Assembly (NCBI RefSeq): GCF_005080685.1 | Contig: NZ_CP039371.1 | Location: 1,984,001-2,048,000 of the forward strand | Direction: 5' to 3' | Source: Pseudomonas putida | GTDB taxonomy: Bacteria; Pseudomonadota; Gammaproteobacteria; Pseudomonadales; Pseudomonadaceae | DNA: 64,000 nt | In this document: in pieces, positions 1 to 7,748 of the stretch | How positions within the stretch are numbered: the first letter of the stretch is position 1 | Layout: each line of letters starts with the position of its first letter | Translations under genes and position numbers: made by a program | The notes under the pieces: model-generated | Told to the model about the DNA's origin: nothing | Database searches by the model: none | The model's input: only the letters and a program-made list of their open reading frames with translations

Positions 1-91
1 GTTCTTGCCGCCGTTGATCATCACGGCGCAACAGATCGACGAGGTGGCGGGGATTTTTGAACGGGCGGTAGCGGCTTCGGTTGTTGGGTGA
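1..91 (+). CDS. C-terminal end of a class-III (PLP) aminotransferase, partial
   Basis: The window opens inside a gene. The frame beginning at base 2 gives 29 residues and stops with TGA at 89-91. The tail reads LPPLIITAQQIDEVAG, which resembles the end of class-III pyridoxal-phosphate aminotransferases (LPPL-I-(S/T)-x-x-(E/Q)-(I/L)-D-E). Next to pyoverdine synthetases the obvious candidate is PvdH, the 2,4-diaminobutyrate:2-oxoglutarate transaminase that supplies Dab for the chromophore. The tail alone cannot tell PvdH from other class-III enzymes, so no symbol is given. Confidence 0.5.
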   Translation, partial: FLPPLIITAQQIDEVAGIFERAVAASVVG

Positions 92-103
92 TTTTGGGTG
101 GGG

Positions 104-410
104 GTGCGCTGGAGTTGTGCAGTGCCGCTGAAATCGAGCGCCGCCCGCGCGGCGCTTCGCGGGACAAGCCCGCTCCCACATTTGTTGCAACGTGCCACGG
201 TCTGTCAGGCCATGGTTGTTCGCCTTTGGGGCATTACGGTCAATCGGGGTGCGCCCGGGCGCCAACACAGATATCGCGCCGGCCCCCCAGGCTGACAATC
301 ATGGCCTTTCAGACATGATTGGCCCGAAACAAATGTGGGAGCGGGCTTGTCCCGCGAAGCGCCGCGCGGGCGGCGCTCGATTTGTGCGCCGCTACAACTC
401 TCAAGCGCAC
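104..410. repeat. Composite palindromic element, copy 1
   Basis: This 307-bp stretch fills most of the 420-bp gap before the first NRPS. It is a large imperfect palindrome. The outer arms (104-190 and 326-410) start gtgcgct and end agcgcac, and contain about 57 bases of near-perfect inverted match around a REP-like core (cgcgggacaagcccgctccc). An inner pair (209-233 and 290-314, core ggccatg-ttgt) lies between them. The same architecture recurs at 30012-30263, 52790-53125 and 62061-62455. I see no credible gene in it; the small ORFs are frame shadows of the repeat. Confidence 0.8.
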
Positions 411-436
411 ACCCCGGCAGCCCCGCACCCCACCCA

Positions 437-460
437 TAAATCAACCCGCCTGACATTCGT
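437..460 (+). promoter_or_regulatory. PvdS iron-starvation box for the first NRPS
   Basis: TAAAT at 437-441 and CGT at 458-460 are separated by exactly 16 bases, matching the known PvdS promoter consensus. It ends 53 bases before the start codon at 514, leaving a normal 5' leader. It directs iron-limited transcription of the NRPS at 514 by the extracytoplasmic-function sigma factor PvdS. Confidence 0.85.
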
Positions 461-513
461 CTTTGAGGTAACGACCGGGCCCGCCCCGCTTCCGATCCTC
501 GAGGACGCATCGC

Positions 514-3500
514 ATGAATGCCGAACAATCGTTGAAACTCGCTCGCCGCTTTATCGAACTGCCGCTGGAAAAACGCCGTTTGTTCCTGGCTGGCCTGCAA
601 CAAGAGGGTATCGACTTTTCCCTGTTTCCGATCCCTGCCAACGTGACCGGCAGTGATCGCGACGGGCTGTCCTACGCCCAGCGGCGCATGGCGTTTCTCT
701 GGCAACTGGCACCCCAGGGCGCGGCCTACAACCTGCCGATGGCAGTGCGCCTCAACGGCCCGTTGAACCTGCAGGTCCTGCAAAGCGCCTTCGACCAGAT
801 GGTGGCCCGTCATGAAAGCCTGCGCACGCATTTGCAGGCAGAAGGCGATCAACTGCGCCAGGTCGTGCTCCCGCCATCGGCGGCCATGATCGTTCGGCGT
901 GACCTTGGCGCTCTGCCTCAAGCCGAGCGCGAAGCACAGGTCAGCGCTGTGGCCGAGGCCGAGGCGCAAGCACCTTTCGACCTGTTGCAGGGGCCGCTGT
1001 GGCGCGTGCAACTGCTGCACCTGGACGTCGAAGAACACGTGTTGCTGCTCACCCTGCACCACATCATCGCGGACGGCTGGTCGCTCAACGTGCTGATCCA
1101 AGAGTTCGTCCAGCTTTACGATGCCGCCTGCAACCAGGCCGACGCGGCCTTGCCGGCTTTGCCGATCCAGTACCGCGACTACGCGCTGTGGCAGCGCAGC
1201 TGGCTGGAGGCGGGCGAACAGGCGCGACAACTGGCTTACTGGCAAGCCAAGCTGGGTGACGATCACAGCCCGCTGGAGCTGCCACTGGACTACCCCCGCC
1301 CAGCAGTACCGAGCCACCGCGGAGCGCGCCTTGAACTGCAAGTGCCGCCAGCGCTGGTGGAGCGGATCGCAGACCTGGCCAAAGCCCAGGGCGCGACGCT
1401 GTTCATGGTGCTGTTGGCTTCCTTCAAGCTGCTGCTGCAGCGCTACAGCGGCCAGCGAGCCGTACGCGTGGGCGTCCCGGTGGCCAACCGTCATCGGGCG
1501 GAAGTGGAAGGCCTGATCGGCTGTTTCATCAATACCCAGGTGCTGCATACCGAGATCGATCCGTTGATCGACGTGGCCGAGTTGCTGCGCCGGGTCAAGG
1601 ACACCGCGCTCGGTGCCCAGGCGCACCAGGACCTGCCTTTCGAGCGCCTGGTCGAAGCGCTGGATTTCGACCGCAGCAGTGGCCATAGTCCGTTGTTCCA
1701 GGTGTTGTTCAACCACCAGGCGGCCATCGCCGATGCCGGGCAGATTCGCCTGGGCAGCGGCCTGAGCCTGGAGAAGGTCGCGCTGCAAAAGCACAGTGCG
1801 CGCTTCGACCTGGCCTTGGATACCTACGAGAGCGGCGGGCGCCTGCACGCGGTGTTCACCTATGCCCAGGAGCTGTTCGCCCCGCAGAGCGTGGCTGCGA
1901 TGAGCCAGCACTGGCTGGTCTTGCTCGAAGCTCTGGCAGCAGATCCCGGCGTCAGGGTCGGCGAGCTGGCGCTGGCAGCCGATGCACCGGCTACGCAGTT
2001 GCCAGAGGTGGCCGATGTCGATGAAACCCTGTGCATCCACACCCTGATCGACACCGCCGCCAGCGCTCATCCCCAGCGTGTCGCGGCGGTCAGCGGTGAC
2101 GAATCGATCACCTACGCAGCGCTGCAGGCCCGCTCCGATGCCCTGGCCCGGCGGTTGCTGGATATCGGCGTGGCAGTGGACGAGCGGGTAGGGCTGGTGG
2201 CCGATCGCTCGATCGACATGCTGGTCGGCATGCTGGCCGTGCTCAAAGCCGGTGCTGCCTACCTGCCACTGGAACCGGATCAACCATCGAGCCGCCTGGC
2301 GTTCATGCTCGCAGACAGTGGCGTGAAACGCCTGCTGGGGCGCATCGACCCGTCCAGCGTGCCCCTCGACGTGGCCTGTATCGCCCTGGACGGCGAGCAG
2401 CAGACGCAGCCGTTGCGCCAGGTGCCGGTACATGGCGGCAACCTCGCCTACGTCATCTATACCTCGGGCACCACCGGCACGCCCAAGGGCGTAGCCGTCA
2501 GCCACGGCGCTCTGGTGAACTATGTGGCAGGCGTGACGCAGCGGCTGCCCATGGCGCAGCTGGAACGGCTGGCCATGGTCAGCACGCCGGCTGCGGACCT
2601 TGGGCATACCCTGCTGTTCGGCGCCCTGTGCAACGGCAAGACCTTGCACCTGTTGGCCAAGGACCAGGTGCTGGACGCCGATGTCTTCGCCGGCTACATG
2701 GCGCAGCATGAAATCGACGCGCTGAAGATCGTGCCGTCGCACCTGCAAGCCATGCTGGCCGCCGGTGCCGCAGCCTTGCCGGCGCGTTGCCTGGTTCTGG
2801 GCGGCGAGGCCTGCGCCTGTGCGTTGCTGGAGCGAATCGCCGCGCTGGCGCCTGGGTTGGCGGTGATCAACCACTACGGCCCCACGGAAACCACCGTAGG
2901 CGTGCTGACCCATGCGATGGGCCGTCAGCCGCTGCTGGGCCGTCCGCTGCAGAACAGCCGCGCCTACGTCCTTGACGCTTGCCTGCAGCCGGTACCGGGC
3001 GCCGCGCGGGGTGAACTGCATATCGCCGGCATGGGCCTGGCGCGTGGCTACCTCGGCAAACCGGGCTTGACCGCCGAGCGTTTCGTCCCCGATCCGCTGG
3101 GCGCTCCCGGCACCCGCATGTATCGCAGTGGCGACTGGGTGCGGCAAACCGCCGAAGGAAACCTGCAATTCGCCGGGCGTATCGATGGCCAGGTCAAGAT
3201 CCGTGGCTACCGCGTCGAGCTGGCGGAAATCGACAACTGCCTGCGCCAGCAACCTGGGATCGACAACGTCGTGGTGCGCCTGGTGGGCAAGGAGGGCGAT
3301 GCCCAGTTGGCCGCCTACCTGGTGCCCCAGGCCTGGCCCGCTGACGAGGATGCACGCCGCACCTTCGTCGACGGTGTGCGCGCCCGCCTGCGTCAGGCCT
3401 TGCCGGAGCATCTGGTGCCGCAGTACCTGGCGTTGCTTGAACGCTTGCCAGTGACCGCCAATGGCAAGGTCGATACCCGGGCGTTGCCGGAGCCCGTGGC

Positions 3501-6500
3501 CACGGTGGCCGAGTACCGGGCCCCGTGCACGCCCATGCAGATCCAGGTCGCCGCGATCTGGGCCAATGTGTTGCAGGTCGGGCAGGTGGGGCTGGACGAT
3601 AACTTCTTCGCCCTCGGCGGCCACTCGCTGCTGGCGACCCAGGTGGTATCGCGGATTCGCCAGCAACTCAACGTGGATGTGGCATTGCGGGCCTTGTTCG
3701 ATACCACCGACCTGCAAGGCTTCGCCGAGGTGGTCGAGAGCCTTGGGCAAGCACTGGATAGCGACATAGCGCGGGTGGACCGCGAGCAGCCGTTGCCGGT
3801 TTCCCATGCCCAATACCGGCAATGGATGTTCTGGAAGCTCAACCCCGATAGCACTGCGTACAACACGCCGTTGGCGGTGCGCCTGCAGGGCGGGCTGGAC
3901 CGCGCGGCGCTGCAGGCAGCGTTCGACCAACTGGTGGCACGCCATGAAACGCTGCGTACCGTGTTCGAGGAGCGCCAAGGCGTGCCGTACCAGTGCGTGC
4001 AGCCGGCTCGACCGGTCGCCATCGCCGAACATGATCTGAGCGACCAGCCTGTCGAGGCGCTGACCCAGCACCTGCAGGCATCAGCGGCCGAGCCCTTCGA
4101 CCTGGGCAACGGACCGCTGATTCGTGTCCAGTTGCTGCGCGTCGGTACCGATGAGCATGTGCTGTCGATCGTGCTTCACCACATCGTTTCCGACGGTTGG
4201 TCCATGGGCGTGATGGTGAGCGAGCTGGTGACGACCTACAACGCGTTCGCCGCCGGGCAGCCGTTGCAGCGTACGCCCCTGGCCGTACAGTACGCCGACT
4301 ACGCCAGCTGGCAGCGCGAGCGCTTGGCCAGCGGCCAGTTGCAGGCGCAGCTGGCCTATTGGCGAGAGGCCCTGGAAGACGATTTCTCGGTGTTGGAGCT
4401 ACCCGCCGATCGCTTGCGTGCGCAGGTGCAGAGCTACCGCGGCGGGCGCATCGATATCCACCTGCCTGCCGAGCTGACGTCGCGTCTGCGAAGCCTGGCG
4501 GTGCAGGGCAACGCCTCGCTGTTCCACGTTTTCCTTGCCTCGTTCGCCCTGTTGCTGTCGCGCTACAGCGGGCGCGAGACCTTGAACATCGGCGTGCCGG
4601 CCACCAACCGCAACCGCCTGGAGCTGGAGGGGCTGATCGGTTTCTTCGTCAATACCCTGGTCGCTCGCGTGGCCGTTGACCCGCTGCAGTCGTTCCCGCA
4701 ACTGCTGGCCAGCGTCAAGGAAACCGCCTTGCAGGCCCAGGCGCACAAGGACATTCCGTTCGATGTACTGGTGGAGGAATTGAAGCCCGAACGTGGCCTG
4801 GGCTACAACCCGCTGTTCCAGGTAATGTACAACCACCTTGATGCTGTGGGCGAGCGGGTCTCGTCCGATAGCATGCAGGGCATCAGCGCCAGCGAAATAG
4901 ACCTGGCCGAACACACCTCGCAGTTCGACCTCAGCCTCAATACCCTGGAGCGCAGCGATGGGGTGATGGCCGTGATCAACTACGCCTCGGACCTGTTCGA
5001 TGCGCCTCGCATCCAGCGCATGGGCGAGCATTGGCTGAACCTGCTGCAGGCCATCGCCAGTCACGCCGACGAGCCGCTCGCCGAATTGCCGATGATCGGC
5101 GGTGTCGAGCGCCAGCGGATGCTGGTCGAGTGGAACCGCAATGCACAGCCGTACCCCGCCGAGCAGTGCGTCCACCAGTTGATCGAAGACCAGGCGGCCC
5201 GCACCCCCGATGCCGTCGCCCTGGTGCATGGCCTGCAGGAAATGACCTATGCGCAGCTCAACCGCCGCGCCAACCAACTGGCTCGCTATCTGCGCGAGCA
5301 GGGCGTGGGCCCGGAAGTGCTGGTGGGCGTGGCCCTGGAGCGGGGGCTGGACCTGGTGGTCGGCTTGCTGGCGATCTTCAAGACCGGTGGTGCCTACGTG
5401 CCGCTGGATCCGGCCTACCCACAGGAGCGCTTGGCGTACATGCTGCAAGACAGCCAGGCACGGGTGCTGCTGTCCCAGGGCTCGTTGCTGGAACGCTTGC
5501 CGGAGGCCACTTCGGCCAAGGTGGTGCTGCTCGATTCGCTGGTGTTGCACCACTACGCCGAGGAAAACCTCGAGACCTTCGGCTCGCCGCGCAATCTTGC
5601 GTTGACCATCTACACCTCCGGCTCCACCGGCCGACCCAAGGGCGTGCTGCTCGAGCAGCGCAACATCACGGCGCTGATCGGTTGGGCGCTCGCCCAGTAC
5701 AGCCAGGACGATCTCAAGGGCGTGCTGGCGGCGACCTCGGTGTGCTTCGACCTGTCGCTGTGGGAGCTGTTCGTGACCCTGTCGGCGGGCGGCTACGCGG
5801 TGATCGCGGCAAATGCCCTGGCGCTGTCGTCGCTGGCGGCGCGCGATCGGGTGCGCCTGATCAACACCGTGCCGTCGGCGATCAAGGCCTTGTACGACGC
5901 CGGGCACATACCTGCCAGCGTGCGCATCATCAACACGGCGGGCGAGACATTGAAGCAGGCGCTGGTGGACCAGCTCTACGGACTGGGCCACGTGCAGCAT
6001 GTGTACGACCTGTATGGGCCGTCGGAAGATACCACCTACTCCACTTGCACCCGCCGCGAGGCGAACGGCCCGGCCAACATTGGCAGACCGCTGCCCAACA
6101 GCGCCGGCTACGTGCTCGACGGCACCGGCAACCCGCGACCGATCGGTGCGGCAGGGGAGATGTGCCTGGCCGGTGCTGGCCTGGCGCGGGGCTATCTGGG
6201 CCGCCCGGCGCTGACTGCCGAGAAGTTCTTGCCCGACCCGTTCGACACCAGCGCGCAGGGCGGTGGCCGCCTGTACCGCAGCGGTGACCTGACCCGCTAC
6301 CGCGACGACGGGGTGATCGAGTTCGTCGGGCGTATCGACCACCAGGTGAAGATCCGCGGTTTTCGCGTCGAGCTGGGTGAGATCGAGCAGACGCTGCTCG
6401 CCCATGCCTCGGTGCGCGAGGCGGTGGTGATCGACGTCGAGGGCCCGGGTGGCCGGCAGTTGGTGGCCTATCTGGTAGCGCAAGGGGAGATCCCGGACTT

Positions 6501-6954
6501 GCGCGCGCATCTGCGCACCACACTGCCGGACTATATGGTCCCGGCACACCTGGTGCGGCTCGATGCGCTGCCACTGACGCCCAACGGCAAGCTCGACCGC
6601 AAAGCGCTGCCGGCGCCGGATGTCAGCGTCCAGCAGTTGGCCTACGTGGCACCGCAAAGCGAGTTGCAGCGGCAGGTCGCGGCGATCTGGGCCGAGGCGC
6701 TGGAGATCGACCAGGTGGGGCTTGGCGATAATTTCTTCGAGTTGGGTGGGCATTCGTTGCTGGCCACGCAGGTCACGGCGCGGTTGCAGGTGCAGTTGCA
6801 GTTCGAGCTGCCGCTGCTGGCGCTGTTCCAGGCCCGGGATCTTGAGCACTATGTGCAGAGCATCGCCCGCGATGACACTGGCAGCAGTGATGACCTCGAC
6901 GATCTGGAGCGTCTGCTCGGGGAGCTGGAGGCGCCTGAAGAGCAGATGTCGTAG
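514..6954 (+). CDS. Pyoverdine NRPS 1, dimodular C-A-T-C-A-T (predicted Asp, then Ala-like)
   Basis: A cytoplasmic non-ribosomal peptide synthetase of 2146 residues extending the pyoverdine peptide. Domain order: condensation 1 (HHIIADG at residues 182-188), adenylation 1 (YTSGTTG near 648), carrier 1 (GGHS near 1033), condensation 2 (HHIVSDG near 1219), adenylation 2 (YTSGSTG near 1699), carrier 2 (GGHS near 2076). There is no epimerisation or thioesterase domain, so the chain passes to another synthetase. The A1 pocket reads DLTKVGHVG, a typical aspartate code. A2 reads DLWNNALTY, close to alanine codes, with less certainty. The protein starts with a condensation domain, so it accepts a chain from PvdL (not in the window). 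A PvdS box lies upstream. By position it is a pvdI/pvdJ-type gene. NRPS identity is certain; A2 specificity is not. Confidence 0.93.
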   Translation: MNAEQSLKLARRFIELPLEKRRLFLAGLQQEGIDFSLFPIPANVTGSDRDGLSYAQRRMAFLWQLAPQGAAYNLPMAVRLNGPLNLQVLQSAFDQMVARHESLRTHLQAEGDQLRQVVLPPSAAMIVRRDLGALPQAEREAQVSAVAEAEAQAPFDLLQGPLWRVQLLHLDVEEHVLLLTLHHIIADGWSLNVLIQEFVQLYDAACNQADAALPALPIQYRDYALWQRSWLEAGEQARQLAYWQAKLGDDHSPLELPLDYPRPAVPSHRGARLELQVPPALVERIADLAKAQGATLFMVLLASFKLLLQRYSGQRAVRVGVPVANRHRAEVEGLIGCFINTQVLHTEIDPLIDVAELLRRVKDTALGAQAHQDLPFERLVEALDFDRSSGHSPLFQVLFNHQAAIADAGQIRLGSGLSLEKVALQKHSARFDLALDTYESGGRLHAVFTYAQELFAPQSVAAMSQHWLVLLEALAADPGVRVGELALAADAPATQLPEVADVDETLCIHTLIDTAASAHPQRVAAVSGDESITYAALQARSDALARRLLDIGVAVDERVGLVADRSIDMLVGMLAVLKAGAAYLPLEPDQPSSRLAFMLADSGVKRLLGRIDPSSVPLDVACIALDGEQQTQPLRQVPVHGGNLAYVIYTSGTTGTPKGVAVSHGALVNYVAGVTQRLPMAQLERLAMVSTPAADLGHTLLFGALCNGKTLHLLAKDQVLDADVFAGYMAQHEIDALKIVPSHLQAMLAAGAAALPARCLVLGGEACACALLERIAALAPGLAVINHYGPTETTVGVLTHAMGRQPLLGRPLQNSRAYVLDACLQPVPGAARGELHIAGMGLARGYLGKPGLTAERFVPDPLGAPGTRMYRSGDWVRQTAEGNLQFAGRIDGQVKIRGYRVELAEIDNCLRQQPGIDNVVVRLVGKEGDAQLAAYLVPQAWPADEDARRTFVDGVRARLRQALPEHLVPQYLALLERLPVTANGKVDTRALPEPVATVAEYRAPCTPMQIQVAAIWANVLQVGQVGLDDNFFALGGHSLLATQVVSRIRQQLNVDVALRALFDTTDLQGFAEVVESLGQALDSDIARVDREQPLPVSHAQYRQWMFWKLNPDSTAYNTPLAVRLQGGLDRAALQAAFDQLVARHETLRTVFEERQGVPYQCVQPARPVAIAEHDLSDQPVEALTQHLQASAAEPFDLGNGPLIRVQLLRVGTDEHVLSIVLHHIVSDGWSMGVMVSELVTTYNAFAAGQPLQRTPLAVQYADYASWQRERLASGQLQAQLAYWREALEDDFSVLELPADRLRAQVQSYRGGRIDIHLPAELTSRLRSLAVQGNASLFHVFLASFALLLSRYSGRETLNIGVPATNRNRLELEGLIGFFVNTLVARVAVDPLQSFPQLLASVKETALQAQAHKDIPFDVLVEELKPERGLGYNPLFQVMYNHLDAVGERVSSDSMQGISASEIDLAEHTSQFDLSLNTLERSDGVMAVINYASDLFDAPRIQRMGEHWLNLLQAIASHADEPLAELPMIGGVERQRMLVEWNRNAQPYPAEQCVHQLIEDQAARTPDAVALVHGLQEMTYAQLNRRANQLARYLREQGVGPEVLVGVALERGLDLVVGLLAIFKTGGAYVPLDPAYPQERLAYMLQDSQARVLLSQGSLLERLPEATSAKVVLLDSLVLHHYAEENLETFGSPRNLALTIYTSGSTGRPKGVLLEQRNITALIGWALAQYSQDDLKGVLAATSVCFDLSLWELFVTLSAGGYAVIAANALALSSLAARDRVRLINTVPSAIKALYDAGHIPASVRIINTAGETLKQALVDQLYGLGHVQHVYDLYGPSEDTTYSTCTRREANGPANIGRPLPNSAGYVLDGTGNPRPIGAAGEMCLAGAGLARGYLGRPALTAEKFLPDPFDTSAQGGGRLYRSGDLTRYRDDGVIEFVGRIDHQVKIRGFRVELGEIEQTLLAHASVREAVVIDVEGPGGRQLVAYLVAQGEIPDLRAHLRTTLPDYMVPAHLVRLDALPLTPNGKLDRKALPAPDVSVQQLAYVAPQSELQRQVAAIWAEALEIDQVGLGDNFFELGGHSLLATQVTARLQVQLQFELPLLALFQARDLEHYVQSIARDDTGSSDDLDDLERLLGELEAPEEQMS

Positions 6955-6976
6955 GGCTGGCTTGGGCTGGCGGGGG

Positions 6977-7535
6977 TGCCTGGGCTGGCCTATTCGCGGG
7001 TGAACCCGCTCCTACAGGGTCACCGTCATGTTCGGGTTCGGCGGGTTGCCTGGGCTGGCCTATTCGCGGGTGAACCCGCTCCTACAGGGTCACCGTCATG
7101 CTCGGGTTCGGCGGGTTGCCTGGGCTGGCCTATTCGCGGGTGAACCCGCTCCTACAGGGTCACCGTCATGCTCGGGTTCGGCGGGTTGCCTGGGCTGGCC
7201 TATTCGCGGGTAAATCTGTTCCTACAGGGTCACCGCCATGCTCGGGGTCGGCGGGTTGCCTGGGCTGGCCTATTCGCGGGTGAACCCGCTCCTACAGGGT
7301 CACCGTCATGCTCGGGTTCGGCGGGTTGCCTGGGCTGGCCTATTCGCGGGTGAACTCGCTCCAGGGTCACCGCCATGCTCAGGTTCGGCGGGGTACCCTG
7401 TGCTGGCCTATTCGCGGGTAAACCCGCTCCTGCAGGGTCACCGCCATGCTCGGGTTCGGCGGGGTACCCTGTGCTGGCCTATTCGCGGGTGAACCTGTTC
7501 CTACAAGGTCACCGCCATGCTCAGGTTCGGCGGGG
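6977..7535. repeat. Tandem array of ~70-bp units, each carrying a P. putida-type REP
   Basis: Eight head-to-tail units follow the NRPS1 stop. Units begin at 6977, 7047, 7117, 7187, 7257 and 7327 with an exact 70-base period, then come two variants starting with tacc. The unit beginning at 7327 is a few bases short. Each unit carries ggcctattcgcgggtgaac followed by ccgctcctacaggg, which is the Pseudomonas putida REP, plus a constant linker (tcaccg-catg-tcgg-ttcggcggg). The small overlapping ATG-started ORFs through the array are periodic artefacts. Together with the REP pair at 7538-7626 this fills the gap between the convergent NRPS1 and fpvA genes. Confidence 0.92.
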
Positions 7536-7537
7536 TA

Positions 7538-7626
7538 CCTGTAGGAGCGGGCTTGCCCGCGAACACCGGCGAAGCCGGTGCCATTCACCGCAGCGTCTGC
7601 TTCGCGGGCAAGCCCGCTCCCACAGG
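7538..7626. repeat. Inverted pair of REP sequences
   Basis: Two REP copies face each other: ctgtaggagcgggcttgccc from 7539 and its mirror gcgggcaagcccgctcccac near 7603-7623. A small internal hairpin (caccggcgaagccggtg) lies between them. The whole can fold into a long stem and closes the tandem array at the 3' ends of NRPS1 and fpvA. Confidence 0.85.
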
Positions 7627-7694
7627 ATCTTCATAGCTGTCAGGGCCTGCGCCGTACCTGTGGGTTTTACGGGAAACCCAGCACGAATCCATTC

Positions 7695-7733
7695 AAAAAA
7701 AACGCCCCGGCTGCTCAGCAGCCGGGGCGTTTT
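7695..7733 (-). terminator. Rho-independent terminator of fpvA
   Basis: A G+C-rich perfect hairpin (cgccccggctgct / agcagccggggcg, 7703-7729) is flanked by eight A on the left, read as U8 on the minus strand. It lies 16 bases past the fpvA stop. The shorter T run on the right (7730-7733) could give weak termination of plus-strand transcripts coming from NRPS1. Confidence 0.9.
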
Positions 7734-7748
7734 CCATATCGCAATCAA

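Noticed and set aside
205..4071. 1288-codon minus-strand open frame opposite NRPS1 (and similar ones at 4399-6849, 16469-20242, 23234-27754)
   Set aside because: Long antisense frames are expected opposite G+C-rich NRPS genes. The translations are rich in His, Gln and Arg with no domain motif, and the plus strand encodes clear NRPS domains.
7028..7492. Small ORFs of about 61 codons repeated through the REP array
   Set aside because: They recur every 70 bases because the array has an ATG in each unit. There are no ribosome sites and no family match.
6977..7535. CRISPR array
   Set aside because: The 70-bp units are repeats over their whole length. There are no unique spacers, no short constant repeat and no cas genes; the core is a REP sequence.
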